From NCBI GenBank assembly GCA_028551475.1, contig CM052362.1:12736316-12800315 (forward strand): a stretch of 64,000 bases of DNA, given 5' to 3'. Source of the stretch: Casuarina equisetifolia. Taxonomy: Eukaryota; Streptophyta; Magnoliopsida; Fagales; Casuarinaceae. Position numbers and translations under genes: made by a program. Under the pieces are notes generated by a model. It did no database searches. It saw only the letters and a list, made by a program, of their open reading frames with translations, and was not told the DNA's origin. Positions 11,614 through 22,054 of the stretch are shown here, in pieces; the stretch's first letter is position 1; every line of letters starts with the position of its first letter.

Positions 11614-13309
11614 TGTTGGAAAATAAGGGTTTTGTTTGTGACAAAATGTATTTATGAATATATTTGATAAAATATATTTTTCATAAGTGTAAAAGAAAAT
11701 TATAAGAAGTAAAAGGTGTACAAATTATAATATCAATTAATGATATTATAAAGTAACTGGGTTCCTATATTTCTTAATATAATGTTACTATATAATGACA
11801 TTAAGAAAGGATTTATTTAAATTTCATTATTTAATGTCTTGAGTACAATGTCTACCAAATTGAAATTAAATATGTCATACAATGTGGTTAAGAAAAAATG
11901 ATGCTTGCTTATGCTTTGATAAAGGTTGAAATATATGGCTCTATTTTTGGAACAAACCTTAGTTTTATCAAGAACTTATATTATATCATTCTTGGATTCA
12001 TATCATGTTCTCGGCTTGGATATTTTGTTCTCGGCCTAGATATTATGTTCTCGGCCAGGTTATGTTCTTAGTCTGGATATCATGTTCTCAGCCTAGATAT
12101 TATGCTCTCAGCTTGGTTATGTTCTCAGCCTGGATATTATATTCTTGGCTTGCTTATCTGTCAAGTGGATAAGCAAGCCCATCTGGTGATGAAACTCAAT
12201 GTTTCATTAATGCTCGCCCTCACTTATTCACCTGATGCCTTAAAGAATGCATAATCAACGAACTACCAAAATGAGAGAATGAGAGAAATGGAGGAACGGC
12301 GCCGCTGGTGACTGAATCCTCAATGGGAGGATTTTTGATGAGACTAATGTCAAAATGGTCTGATCTAAGCTAGAGAAGGAAGATTTGAAGGCTGATCTAC
12401 TATTCCAACGGGAAGATAGCTTCATCATTGAGGTTTAAAGTGTTTGAAACCCTAGCCCTAATTTTTCTATTTAAGAGGAGCTATTCTATGGAGAAGGGTT
12501 GGACAACTTACAATATTCTGAAGTTCTCCTTAAGTAAAGATTCTATTATTGAGCTCATTCTTTGATCATTCAATCTTTGTGACATTCGGTGAAGTTCAAG
12601 CCTACAGTGATGTTATGATTAAATATCTATTTGTTTGTTTATATCATCAATTGGATCTTGTATAACTCTATTTATGTCCTGATTTCATTAAAAAATAATT
12701 ATTGCACATAAACATTGAAAGGAACACGAAACCTTAATTTATTTCAATTTAAGGTTTTCGTGATAGGAGCTTAAAATTTTTATAACTACATCATATCAGC
12801 TTCTATAGATTATAGAATCCCGTAATTTGTCATATTATTTAGATTTGTAATTGATTTATGATCTTTTGATCATATTGTATAACTTTGTACAAGAAATTCC
12901 TTGAAGAGGAATTGTTTGAGTTAGGGAGAACATTTTCTCCTAACTTGGTTGAATAAAAGAGACTTCAATTGGTTTGATTGAAGGAGAAGATGGTGGACAT
13001 AGGACTTAAAGTGTGAATACTTTGCTTACTATTGCTTTGACCTTCTTATAATATTTGCTACCTTATTATTTGTTCTTAATCTATAAGAATATTTGAAACA
13101 TATAAGTGTGATAATATTCTTGATAAAGTTTTGTTTGACTTGGAAGAAGAGCATCATGTGAATGTTTGAAATCTGTTTGCTTTATATTGAGACTATTTGT
13201 GTGTTTTTGTCCAGCAAACTGAATTGTATTATTGTTAATATAATACTTTGGTTTTAAAATTTCTGATATAACAATTCAACCCCTTCTTATTAAGCCATAA
13301 AAACCAACA
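11614..13309 (+). repeat. 3' LTR of element B
   Basis: 1696 bp; intact partner of 3670-6172. Starts TGTTGGAAAATAAGGG, ends AAACCAACA, followed by the AAAAA duplication (13310-13314). Confidence 0.92.
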
Positions 13310-13314
13310 AAAAA

Positions 13315-14289
13315 CTCTCATGTATGACTTATGAGAATCAAAGAAAGAGATACATGAGGAACTAAAAATGTCTAAAGCATTGTCAATGTGAACACGCTTA
13401 ATTTTGACTCCAAATTAAGTCATGACCATGGTGAAGTAGGATTGGATATGATCAAGGGTTTTAGTCTTATGTTTCATAAGAAATGCCCAAGTAGAAAGAA
13501 TGTGATTGTCCACTATGGTAAGACAATATCTAACACTAGAATTTGAAGGGGACTTGTAAGGTCCCCAAATGTCTATGTGGATTAAGTCAAATGAGTTGAT
13601 AAATAAATAGTTGCTAGTGGAAAAAAAACAAAACATACATGTTTTGCAAGTGGACAAATGGAGCATGTTTTAATTTCATTCAATGAAGAAGATGAAACAT
13701 TAAAAACATAACGTATAACAGTAAAGGATGGGTGGCCCAAACGTTAATGCAAGACATTAAATGTAGTAGAATGGGAAAGAGAATTACAAACATTATTCAT
13801 CTTTGTAGAAGTAGAAGTATCTACTACATAGTTTTTGATGTAGAACAAAATGCATCATCAAAAGTACTTGTAAGATAATCAAGACCATGCTTCACTCTAC
13901 CAAGCCCCGTCAGTGTCCCAATCCATAAGTCCTAAAAGTACCAAAAACGGAAGAGCAATGTGATGACATAATCATTATCACTAGTATATATGATAGGTGA
14001 CAACAAATTAGCAATAAAGTCAAGCGCATAAAGGACATCATATAAGTAGTATTAGTCTTACAAGACTATAGAACCAATGTGAGTAATAGGGATGTGTTTG
14101 ACATTAGGTAATCTAACAATCCTAAGTTCATATAAGCATGACCAAGGAGATATAAGGCAATTAAAATTACCCATAATATGGTCGCTGGCTCTTTAACCTA
14201 CAAGCCAATGTGTGTAGTTACATCATTAAAGGAAAATACCTGTGATATGAGTAGTGTTGCATGTGTTCCATGTCGCATGAATAGAAGGC
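13315..14289 (-). pseudogene. Element A GAG-pre-integrase and integrase, N-terminal half
   Basis: The minus strand at 13666-13415 reads DLIHIDIWGPYKSPS, then YCLTIVDN and WAFLMKHKTKT, the start of the copia integrase core. Just upstream, another frame reads RLGHPSFTVIRYVF and CSICPLAK, the GAG-pre-integrase zinc-binding region. The frame runs into the B insertion at 13315-13309 and continues at 3664. The protease region (about 14289-13900) is too decayed to read a DSG motif. Confidence 0.8.
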
Positions 14290-15480
14290 TACTTCTTTTT
14301 GCTAAGGATGGACATAATCAACCCTTGGTCTTTCTTAAAGAAGACTAATTCATCACTCGAAGCATCATCAGCATTGTCAACAACAAAATGATGCATTACC
14401 ATGCATTGTCTAGTCTTTTTGTTTGCCTTTTTGAAGCTTGCCATGGAGCTTATAACACTTGGCCTTGGTATGACTGAAAGCCTTATAATGACCATATCTT
14501 ATGAGCATAAGACAATCATTATAATTGTGTCCTTGCTTACCATAATGGGTGCAAGTGTCGTGATGAGATGCATGATCAGCAAAGCTCATGTAAGCTTTAA
14601 TATGGCTCAAGCTTGAAGGCCCAGTATGCACATTAGCTCCTAGAACATGAATAGCAGCAAAAGTAGTAAAGCAAGCTTGTTGATAAGTAGAGGAAGAGTT
14701 TGGACCAAGATGCAAGCCAAAAACAATGCCAAAGACAAGAGAATCTGCTAAGCTAGCACTAACAATGGAGAGACAAGCTTTTTCTTCATCTTGTATCATG
14801 CCCACAATTTAGGAGAGAATGGGTATGGGATGGGTATTTTGGATTTAAGAATGGGCAATTGAAAAAGTCTCATCTAACCCATTCAGAAAATCCATAACTT
14901 TACCTAATTCAAGAAACTTCCAAAAATCAATATCCTTATTGAGCTATGGATAGCAAAGAAAGATATAGGGATCATATTGATTCCAAAGGCTTTCCAAGTA
15001 GTAAACATACTTATGAATAGGTTTCCCTTGCTAGACAATCTTGCCAAGATCTCGCCTCACGACACATATTTTAATGGTGTCAACTTTCTAAAACTTCTCA
15101 AAGAGATAACCAACATAACATGAGCATTAGAGGTGAAAGTGAAAGTTCTATAGATCTCTGGTGAAAAGGAAGTGAGAAGCCACAATAATGTGACTGCAAT
15201 GTAATGTTTCCAGAATGGAAACAATGGATAGTCAAGTTTAAGAGGTTCCACAGTAGGGATAACAATGTCAAGCTTATTTTTCCCAAGAAGAGCCATTTCC
15301 ATGTCATGGCTCCAAGAAGCATAGTTCTACACACCAAAGAGCTTTTTAGAGATAATAAGAACACCAATTTGTTGACTTGGATGGAGATATAAGGGGTGAC
15401 CAACAATAACGACAAAAGCTTCAACCGTGGGTGGGTTTCTTGAAAGACCATGGGAGAATTGATGTTAGTGAGAGCAACGA
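14290..15480 (-). pseudogene. Element A gag remnant
   Basis: The minus strand near 15400-15280 reads LYLHPSQQIGVLII and NYASWSHDMEMALLGKNKLD across a stop, the plant copia gag N-terminus (NYxxWxRxMxxAL). At 14560-14510 a zinc knuckle reads CTHYGKQGHNYNDC, in which the second cysteine is tyrosine, followed by CYKLHGKL, the usual CYKLHGYP sequel. Frames are shifted between these parts. Confidence 0.78.
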
Positions 15481-16178
15481 TGGCTCTTACACATGCATCT
15501 ATGGTGATCGGGACTATAGCTAGAGTCCATAAAGATGAGAGTAAAAAAATGACTTATTGGGAACACTGAAGCAATCACGCATTCAGACATAAGGGTTGAA
15601 CTATGTGTCAATCACTAGATCTTGCCTAGGTTAGAATAATGAGAAAAGGATAGAGCTAGAGCTGAGGTTGAACTACACTCACCAAGGTCAGAATATAGGC
15701 TACCGGCCATCGAACTACACTTGTAGAGGTTAGAGCAAAGGCTACTACTGTTTGTGTATTCAAACAATAGGATCAAACTAGGCTCGCTAGGTTTTACCGA
15801 CTACTGTATTGGGGTCAAGTTGTGCTCATTGAGATTAGAACAGAAGCTACTAGTTGTTACATGTTCAAACACTAGGGTTAAATTGTGCTCACTCGGTTTC
15901 GCTAGCTATTACATTCAAATGCGCAAACTTAGCCTTCACTCACCTAGGTTGAGCTTAAATGTTGCCAACTATCACAATAATGAGCTGAAATGTGGAATGG
16001 TGTGTTGATCTAAGTTAAAAAAGGTAGAATATGGGGTCGATCTAAGCCAAGATGGGAAAAGGGTCACTTGCCTAGGTAATGTTTGATGAAATGCTTAAAT
16101 GAAAGGGTAAAGAAAAAAAACCAAAAAACAAGTTATAAAGTAGGTGCATAAGCATAAATGGAGATAGAATCAATTCTT

Positions 16179-16191
16179 GCTCTTGATACCA
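16179..16191 (-). promoter_or_regulatory. Primer-binding site of element A
   Basis: Minus strand TGGTATCAAGAGC directly after the 5' LTR; matches the plant copia consensus TGGTATCAGAGC with one extra base. Confidence 0.8.
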
Positions 16192-16404
16192 TGTTAAGAA
16201 ATGTATTTGAAGTAGAAATCATAAAACTATTGTATAGAGAATAAGTGAGAATGAATACAATTTGTTCTAAACGAATACAATGAACTACTATGAGCTTATA
16301 ATGAATTATGAACAAAAAGAGAATGGGCCTATACAATGTAAATCTATAATGGGACTATATAGTTTTGGGTTATTTATATCCAGAAGCCTAATAACAGTAT
16401 TCCA
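16192..16404 (-). repeat. 5' LTR of element A
   Basis: Partner of 951-1163. On the minus strand it runs from TGGAATACTG to CTTAACA. Confidence 0.82.
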
Positions 16405-16949
16405 ACCTATAAGAAACCCTAGGATTTCTATTAGTTTTCAAGCAGTTACCACTTAGAAAGAAAGGGGAAAATGTCATACAACAAGACATTAGGCAATTTG
16501 TAAAGAGTTTTGAGAAAGCAAAATAGCTTTTTTGTTCCAATGTTAAAGCCCCAAAGTCTCATCTCCTTATCTAATGACTATTTCTTGCTCTTAATTTAGC
16601 AAATCTAAAGCTTTTGATTTGTAATCATGCGTGTTTCTCTTGACAATATTGAAAATAAGCAAAGGCTTTTTTTTTTGTTTTTGGTTAGATTCTATTTTAT
16701 TTTTATATCCACTTAATTATAGCATATCTATGTTTATGGGTTTTGTGACTAAAAAAGATATAGGTTTATTTATTGTTATGATATTTGATAATTTGCTATA
16801 AACCTAGTTCACCCATATTGAAAACAGTGCTCCAATTTGCCCTGAGGTTTTTCCCTATACATCATAGGGTTTTTTATGTAAATTTTCACATCTTATTTTT
16901 TCTTTGGTTGATTTATCTATGTTGATACTCATTCATTATATTGTTGTTT
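16405..16949. other. Spacer without recognised features
   Basis: AT-rich sequence with T-runs near 16670. It starts with the 22-base repeat shared with the left flank of element A. No coding signal seen. Confidence 0.5.
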
Positions 16950-19390
16950 ATGAAGAAGTTCAATACAATAATTAGTTTGCATCCAAATTCATAACAAATT
17001 GGTAGCAAAGCATTTATCTAGATATCAATAATGAAGTTTGACATTTGAAAGTTTGATGCGGCATAAATTTCAGTTTGTGGTAAGTTAGATTGGTTGTCAT
17101 TTTTTAGGAATGAGAAAGAACCTCAATGACAAATGCAAAGTGAGAAAGATGAAAAGGCTTTATTTGTTATTTAGTTGAGTCTCTCTAATAATGTTTTGCA
17201 GGAAATTCTTATGGACAAGATTGCTACAAGTTTGTGGCTCAAGTTAGAGAAGTTGTATATGAACAAATTTTTAGCTTATAGGTTGATCTTGAAATAACCG
17301 TTTGTACATAAATGAAATCTCATATCAGTGTGTTTCCTTTAGTAGTTACTTATTTTAAAGAGATTGATGTTAAAATGAATAAGAAAGATCAAACTTGATT
17401 ACTTTTATATTCATTACCATCTTCACAAAAGTACTTATAGATATTGTCCTTTATGAGCGATAGTTCATAAATTTCTATTGTATAAAGTCACCCCTTTTGA
17501 ACAAGGAGAAAATTAACAAAGAGTTGATAAACAGTGGCAACAATGGTTCTTCCTCAGATTTGTTTGTCAAAAAGATATTTTAATGAAAAGATTTGTAACA
17601 ATGGAAGTTAAAATTCCAGATGCAAGACAAGAAATAAAAACAAGAAACAAAAAATACAGCCCGAAGAAATGTCACATGAAATTAAAGTATTTTAGGTTAG
17701 TAATGGAGAAAACATAAAGATGATTAAACAAGAAAATGATTATACAAAAAACTAGTGTCATTGAGGATGTGGATACAAGTACTTTTTCCTGTAACAAAGG
17801 ATAAATCCAAATTACAAAAATGAAATGATCTTAGATTCGGGTTACTCTAACAAGAATTAGTCCACCACGTATGAATCTATTAATGAATAAATGATTATGA
17901 AGGGCAAAAATACCACTTTAAAAACTATCAGCATAAAAAAGATTTGAATTAAGATACATGATGGCATTTTAATAATAGTTGACCATGGTAGGCATGTCCC
18001 TAACGTAAAGAAGAACCTTATTTCTCTTAGTATTTCAGATATAAATGGATAAAAGTACTTGGCCAAAGATGAAGTGAGGAAAATCACTAGAGATGCTTTT
18101 TTTTTTAATGAAAGGCAAGAAGGTAGGCAATTTGTATGTTCTCCACAATCTGTAGTCACATGTTCAACTGTTGCGTCTTATTTAAATTTGAGACTTAAAT
18201 GTGACAAAATATGACATATGAGATGAGAAAATATGAGTTACATGCGCATGACAATCTTGAGTAAAGGAGATCTTTTGAGCGGTTAGAGAGTATTTGAAAG
18301 TTATAGTTCCATGAGCATTAAGTTTTTCGGAAGCAAAAGAGAGTTAACTTTTAGTACTCCAATTCACAAGACTAAGGACACTATTGACAATTTGTGGAGA
18401 CTTACGACTGTACCATCTAAAGGTGGTGTTGGTGTTCATCTTCATGGATAAGTTCTCCTAGAAGGTTTGGGTTCATTTTTCAGAGTATAATAATGAAATA
18501 TTTGTAACTTTCAAGCGATGGAGGACATTGGTGAAAAAACAAATAGAAAACGAACTAAAAGGCTTGGAGTGAATCAATGAGTTCTATAGAATTGAAGGAA
18601 TTGTGATGCATTGTGCAATTGTTAAAATGCAACATAATAAAGTTGTAGAACAAATCAATAGAACCATATTAGAGTGAGCAAGTTGCACGTTGTCAAGTAT
18701 AGGACTGGTAGGAAGTTTTCGGTAGAAGCTGCTTCGTTGATTATTCAAATCTAACAATATTTAGTTGTCCTACATTTCCTCATGCAAATGAAGGCAAGTT
18801 AGAGCCTAGAGCCAATAATTGTATTTTTCTTGAGTATGCACTTGGTATTAAGGGATTTTGGTTGTGGTGTACAATCCCTAAATTTTTTAATTTTATTATC
18901 AATAAAGATATTATTTATGATAAATATTTTATGCTTCGTAAAGAAAACAATGTTTCATTTTCATTGATACAAGTAAAGACAATATGAACAAAGTTTTGTT
19001 GAGAAGGTGGAAGTTGAACTTAGCAGTGCTACCTCCAATAGATTACTTCAATGAACTCATTAGTCTCAACGCCTAATGTTATTCAGGAGGTAGAGTCTTC
19101 TCATTAGGATGAGATTTAAAAGAAAGCAATATACCATTACAAGAGATAGGCAAACAAAAGGTACTAAACTACCTCAGAAATATGATAATGAAAATTTGGT
19201 AGCTTGTTCTTTGACTATAGTAGAAATAATTGATGTCGTTGAGCTTGCTTCCCATCTAGAAGAAGTTTCTTTTATTGATTTCAGTAAATGATTGGTAGCA
19301 ATAGAAGAAGAGACAGAGTCATTCCGTAAGAATCATATTTGGAAGCCTATGAAACCACGAAAAGGCAAGCAGATTCTAGGCTACATCTTC
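16950..19390 (+). pseudogene. Strongly decayed copia polyprotein (element H), 3' truncated
   Basis: Short blocks in changing frames on the plus strand follow copia order. Near 17030-17090: gag-like FDxxxNFSLW. At 17830: a DSGYSNK protease-like motif. At 17990-18040: HVPNVKKNLISLS. Near 18630-18670: KVVEQINRTILE, the integrase block usually read VVERMNRTLLE. At 18790-18870: EGKLEPRANNCIFLxY and LGIKGF. At 19292-19375: VAIEEETESFRKNHIWKPMK, the entry to copia RT, after which the similarity ends. No LTRs were found. Stops occur every few codons, so this is among the oldest insertions in the window. Confidence 0.75.
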
Positions 19391-20424
19391 TCTATGGAAT
19401 ATGAGACATACAATATCTTTATTCATTTTCTCTTATGTGTGAGAGAACCATGTTTTCTCCCCTTCTTTCTTTTTTGTTTCTCTTGTCTTGTTTCCTCATT
19501 TTCCATTTTTCCTTTCTTTTTTATTTCCTCATTTTCCATATGCAACTATTCTTTTCATTATAATATAATGATATATGTTACACAGACATATATGCTGTAA
19601 ATATATGAGAATAATAGCTTAACCATCCAATAGCAATCTTGTGATGCTAAAGGATAAATACTTTCAAGAGTATTACTTTATAGAACTACTTAACATAAAT
19701 CGTGATGCAACGATGGTGCATTAAAATACTTCTCGGAATAAATGTCCAAATTTCAAATTTGAAAGACAATGAATATAAGTAGGTGATCAATGTGGCCTTT
19801 TTTCATAAAAACCTCAAAACATATCATAGTTCAAATATATTTATATCCCAGTTTTGGCAAAAACATGAAGATGTTCACAACTCAAACGTAAATTAGAAAA
19901 TTTGCTATATTTGATGAATTACTCTTGAAATCTTGATAGTTGTTTCTGATTGCACAACCTCTAGTCTGACTAATTTCTTACAACTTTCATCTATTCTTCT
20001 ATTTAGGAAAATAGAAGAAATTCATCATTTGTCACTATTCCATGTGAAGTTAACAACTTCTAGAGAAGAGGGTGAAGATCATAACCAACTTCTAATAAAG
20101 AGTGGCTTATAATGTTATTGCCCTATAAAAGCAAAGATGGCTTATGGGATGGAGGTCATAACATTTACTATCCTTCCCATTCACCCTCCCTTTTTCTCAT
20201 TATTTTCAAACAACCTTTTTTTATGCTAAAGGATGTGACTTTACTATTTACAGTAATTGGTGGGCCAAGAATGTAAAGCTCTAGGAGAAAAGCCTCAACC
20301 CACTTACAACCCAATAGATGTCGATGGCCTTTTGAAGCTTAACAATTCCACCACCACTTATTTTCCACCATCTAGTTTCGGGTTGCTCTTCTTAGCATCA
20401 TCCTTTTCTTGCAAAGAGTTAAAG
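19391..20424. other. Spacer without recognised features
   Basis: Pyrimidine-rich around 19440-19540, then AT-rich. A 73-codon plus-strand frame at 20257-20478 runs into the LTR of element C and has no recognisable motif. Confidence 0.45.
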
Positions 20425-21865
20425 AATAAGTTTTACAAAATAATTAAATATTGTGGAGTAATTCTTAAATTGAAGTAAAATCTATAGACACAATGTGTGA
20501 AATGGTATTTGGAATTTAATGATCAATATGTACAAAACTAATCCCTATATATAGAGTGAATAATATCTCTAACTTAGGAAGGGAAAATAAAAAACATAAA
20601 TGATAGGAGACTAATACAAATTAGGAAAACATTTGAATTTTTAGAAATATAAAGATAATTTTAAACTTGTAAATCATTGACTTGATTTGAATTTGAATTG
20701 TTGTCATCTTTATGGATCTGGTGGTTGGTGGCCAAGGTTTCTTGGGAAGATTTTGATTCGGTGGTTAATGGAGAGTCCGAGAATCTTGTTTGATTAATGT
20801 GGTGAGATTGTTCCTTTAACATCCCCTCATAAGTTGATTGGTCAGTACAGACAATCAACTTGATTTGAAGTAGTTTAAACTGTGTAGAGGAAAGGCCCTT
20901 GGTTAGAATGTCAACTATTTGATCAATAGAAGAGATGAATTGGACGGCAAGCTTTTCATCTTATCCTTTCCCGAATGAAGTGAAAATCGATCTCAACATG
21001 CTTTGTACAAGAGTGGAAAACTGGATTTGTTGAGAGATATAATACTGATAAATTGTCACACTAAAGTGTTAATGATTTGGATAGTGGAACATGAAGATCG
21101 TTGAGGAAAGCCTCAATCCAAATAAGCTCAGCTGTTGTATCTACTAGACTTTTGAATTTAGCTTTAGTACTTGATCGAGCAACAGTTTTTTGTTTGGGGG
21201 ATCCCTATGAAATGAGGTTGCACCCAAGAAAAATACAATACCCTCTAGTGGAGCGATGATAATTACGATCACTTGCCCAACCTACATCAGAATAGGCATT
21301 GAGAGAAAAAAATGGATGATTTAGTAAAATGAATGCCATAACGTGGAGTATCAATGAGGAAGCACAAGATACGTTTGACATAGGTCCAATGGACAATTGT
21401 TAGGGCATGCATAAATTGGCACGCAATATTGACAGCGTATGATATGTCTGGTCTAGTTAATGTGGAGTAATAAGTTCTACAAAATAATTAAATTTTGTGG
21501 AGTAATTCTTAAACTGAAGTAAAATCCATAGACACAATGTGTGAAATGGTATTTGGAATTCAATAATCAATATGTATAAGACTAATCCATATATATAGGG
21601 TGAATAATATCTCTAACTTAGGAAGGAAAAATAAGAAACATAAATGATAGGAGAATAATAAAAATTAGGAAGACATTTAAATTTTTAGAAATATAAGGAT
21701 AATTTTAAACTTGGAAATCATTGACTTGATCTAAATTTGAATTGTTGTCATCTTTGTGGATCCAAAGGTTGGTGGCCAAGGTTTCTTTGGAAGATTTTGA
21801 TTATGTGGTTGATGGAGAGTCTAGGAATCTTGCTTAATTAATGTGGTGAGATTGTTCCTTTAACA
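20425..21865 (-). mobile_element. Collapsed copia element C with two 397-bp LTRs
   Basis: Two direct repeats of equal length (20425-20821 and 21469-21865, offset 1044 bp, about 92 percent alike) begin TGTTAAAGGAACAATC on the minus strand. Only 647 bp lie between them, all from the end of the copia polyprotein. The left LTR follows a CTTATGAGGGGA purine tract. There is no primer-binding site, gag, protease, integrase or most of RT, so a large internal deletion reaches from the end of the right LTR into RT. The repeats lack a CA end and no target duplication was found. Confidence 0.8.
20822..21468 (-). pseudogene. Element C RT end and RNase H remnant
   Basis: The minus strand opens with STLTRPDISYAVNIACQFMH (end of RT), then SLNAYSDVGWASDRNYHRST and GYCIFLG, then SSTKAKFKSL with glutamate to lysine change at the catalytic AEY position, [31 protein letters not shown], and the purine tract. 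Order and motifs are those of copia RNase H. Two or more stops break it. Confidence 0.82.
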
Positions 21866-22054
21866 AGAAGGTTGCCCTTTTGCACGTCTTAATTCCTTTG
21901 ATTCTCCTAATATGCAATCAACTTGTTCAATGAGAAGGGAGTTGGAAGATTCCGTTGCTTCCAAGTTTTCAACATTCTCCTTTGCTAGCCTTTTCTCTAT
22001 GGCTTCAAAACAAGCTTCCCAATCAGTCATGGCTTGTTTGCATGTCTTCATCAT
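21860..22054 (-). pseudogene. Short coiled-coil frame, possible gag relic
   Basis: A 64-codon minus-strand frame next to element C reads as a charged helical protein (WEACFEAIEKRLAKENVENL), reminiscent of the coiled-coil start of some gypsy-type gag proteins. There is no zinc knuckle or protease downstream, and it stops at the LTR of C. It could be an older element into which C inserted, or chance. I do not recognise a family. Confidence 0.25.

Larger units (their letters stand above)
3670..13309 (+). mobile_element. Copia LTR retrotransposon B nested in element A
   Basis: A 9.6-kb plus-strand element with long LTRs starting TGTTRGAAAATAAGGG and ending AAACCAACA, a 5-bp target duplication, a tRNA-Met-type primer-binding site and an AAAAGGGGGAGAT polypurine tract. 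Internal order is gag, protease, integrase, RT, RNase H, which defines Ty1/copia. The long LTRs (1.7 kb), long gag with two CCHC knuckles, and a GTCATCATCAAAAAGGGGG segment before the 3' LTR suggest the Sirevirus-like group; that assignment is inference. LTR identity looks about 95 percent, clearly higher than in A. Coding frames still carry several stops and at least three shifts. Confidence 0.92.
951..16404 (-). mobile_element. Copia LTR retrotransposon A, host of nested element B
   Basis: Two direct repeats of about 213 bp (951-1163 and 16192-16404) bound an internal region that reads copia gag, protease, integrase, reverse transcriptase and RNase H in that order on the minus strand. A primer-binding site for initiator tRNA-Met follows the right LTR and a purine tract abuts the left one. 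Without B and its 5-bp duplication the element is about 5.8 kb, usual for plant copia. The LTRs differ at very roughly one base in five or six, so it is old. Every coding domain has stops or shifts. The flanks carry no clear 5-bp target duplication but share a 22-base repeat. Confidence 0.88.

Noticed and set aside
20257..20478. 73-codon plus-strand frame beside element C
   Set aside because: Ends within the LTR and lacks motifs; insufficient evidence for a gene.
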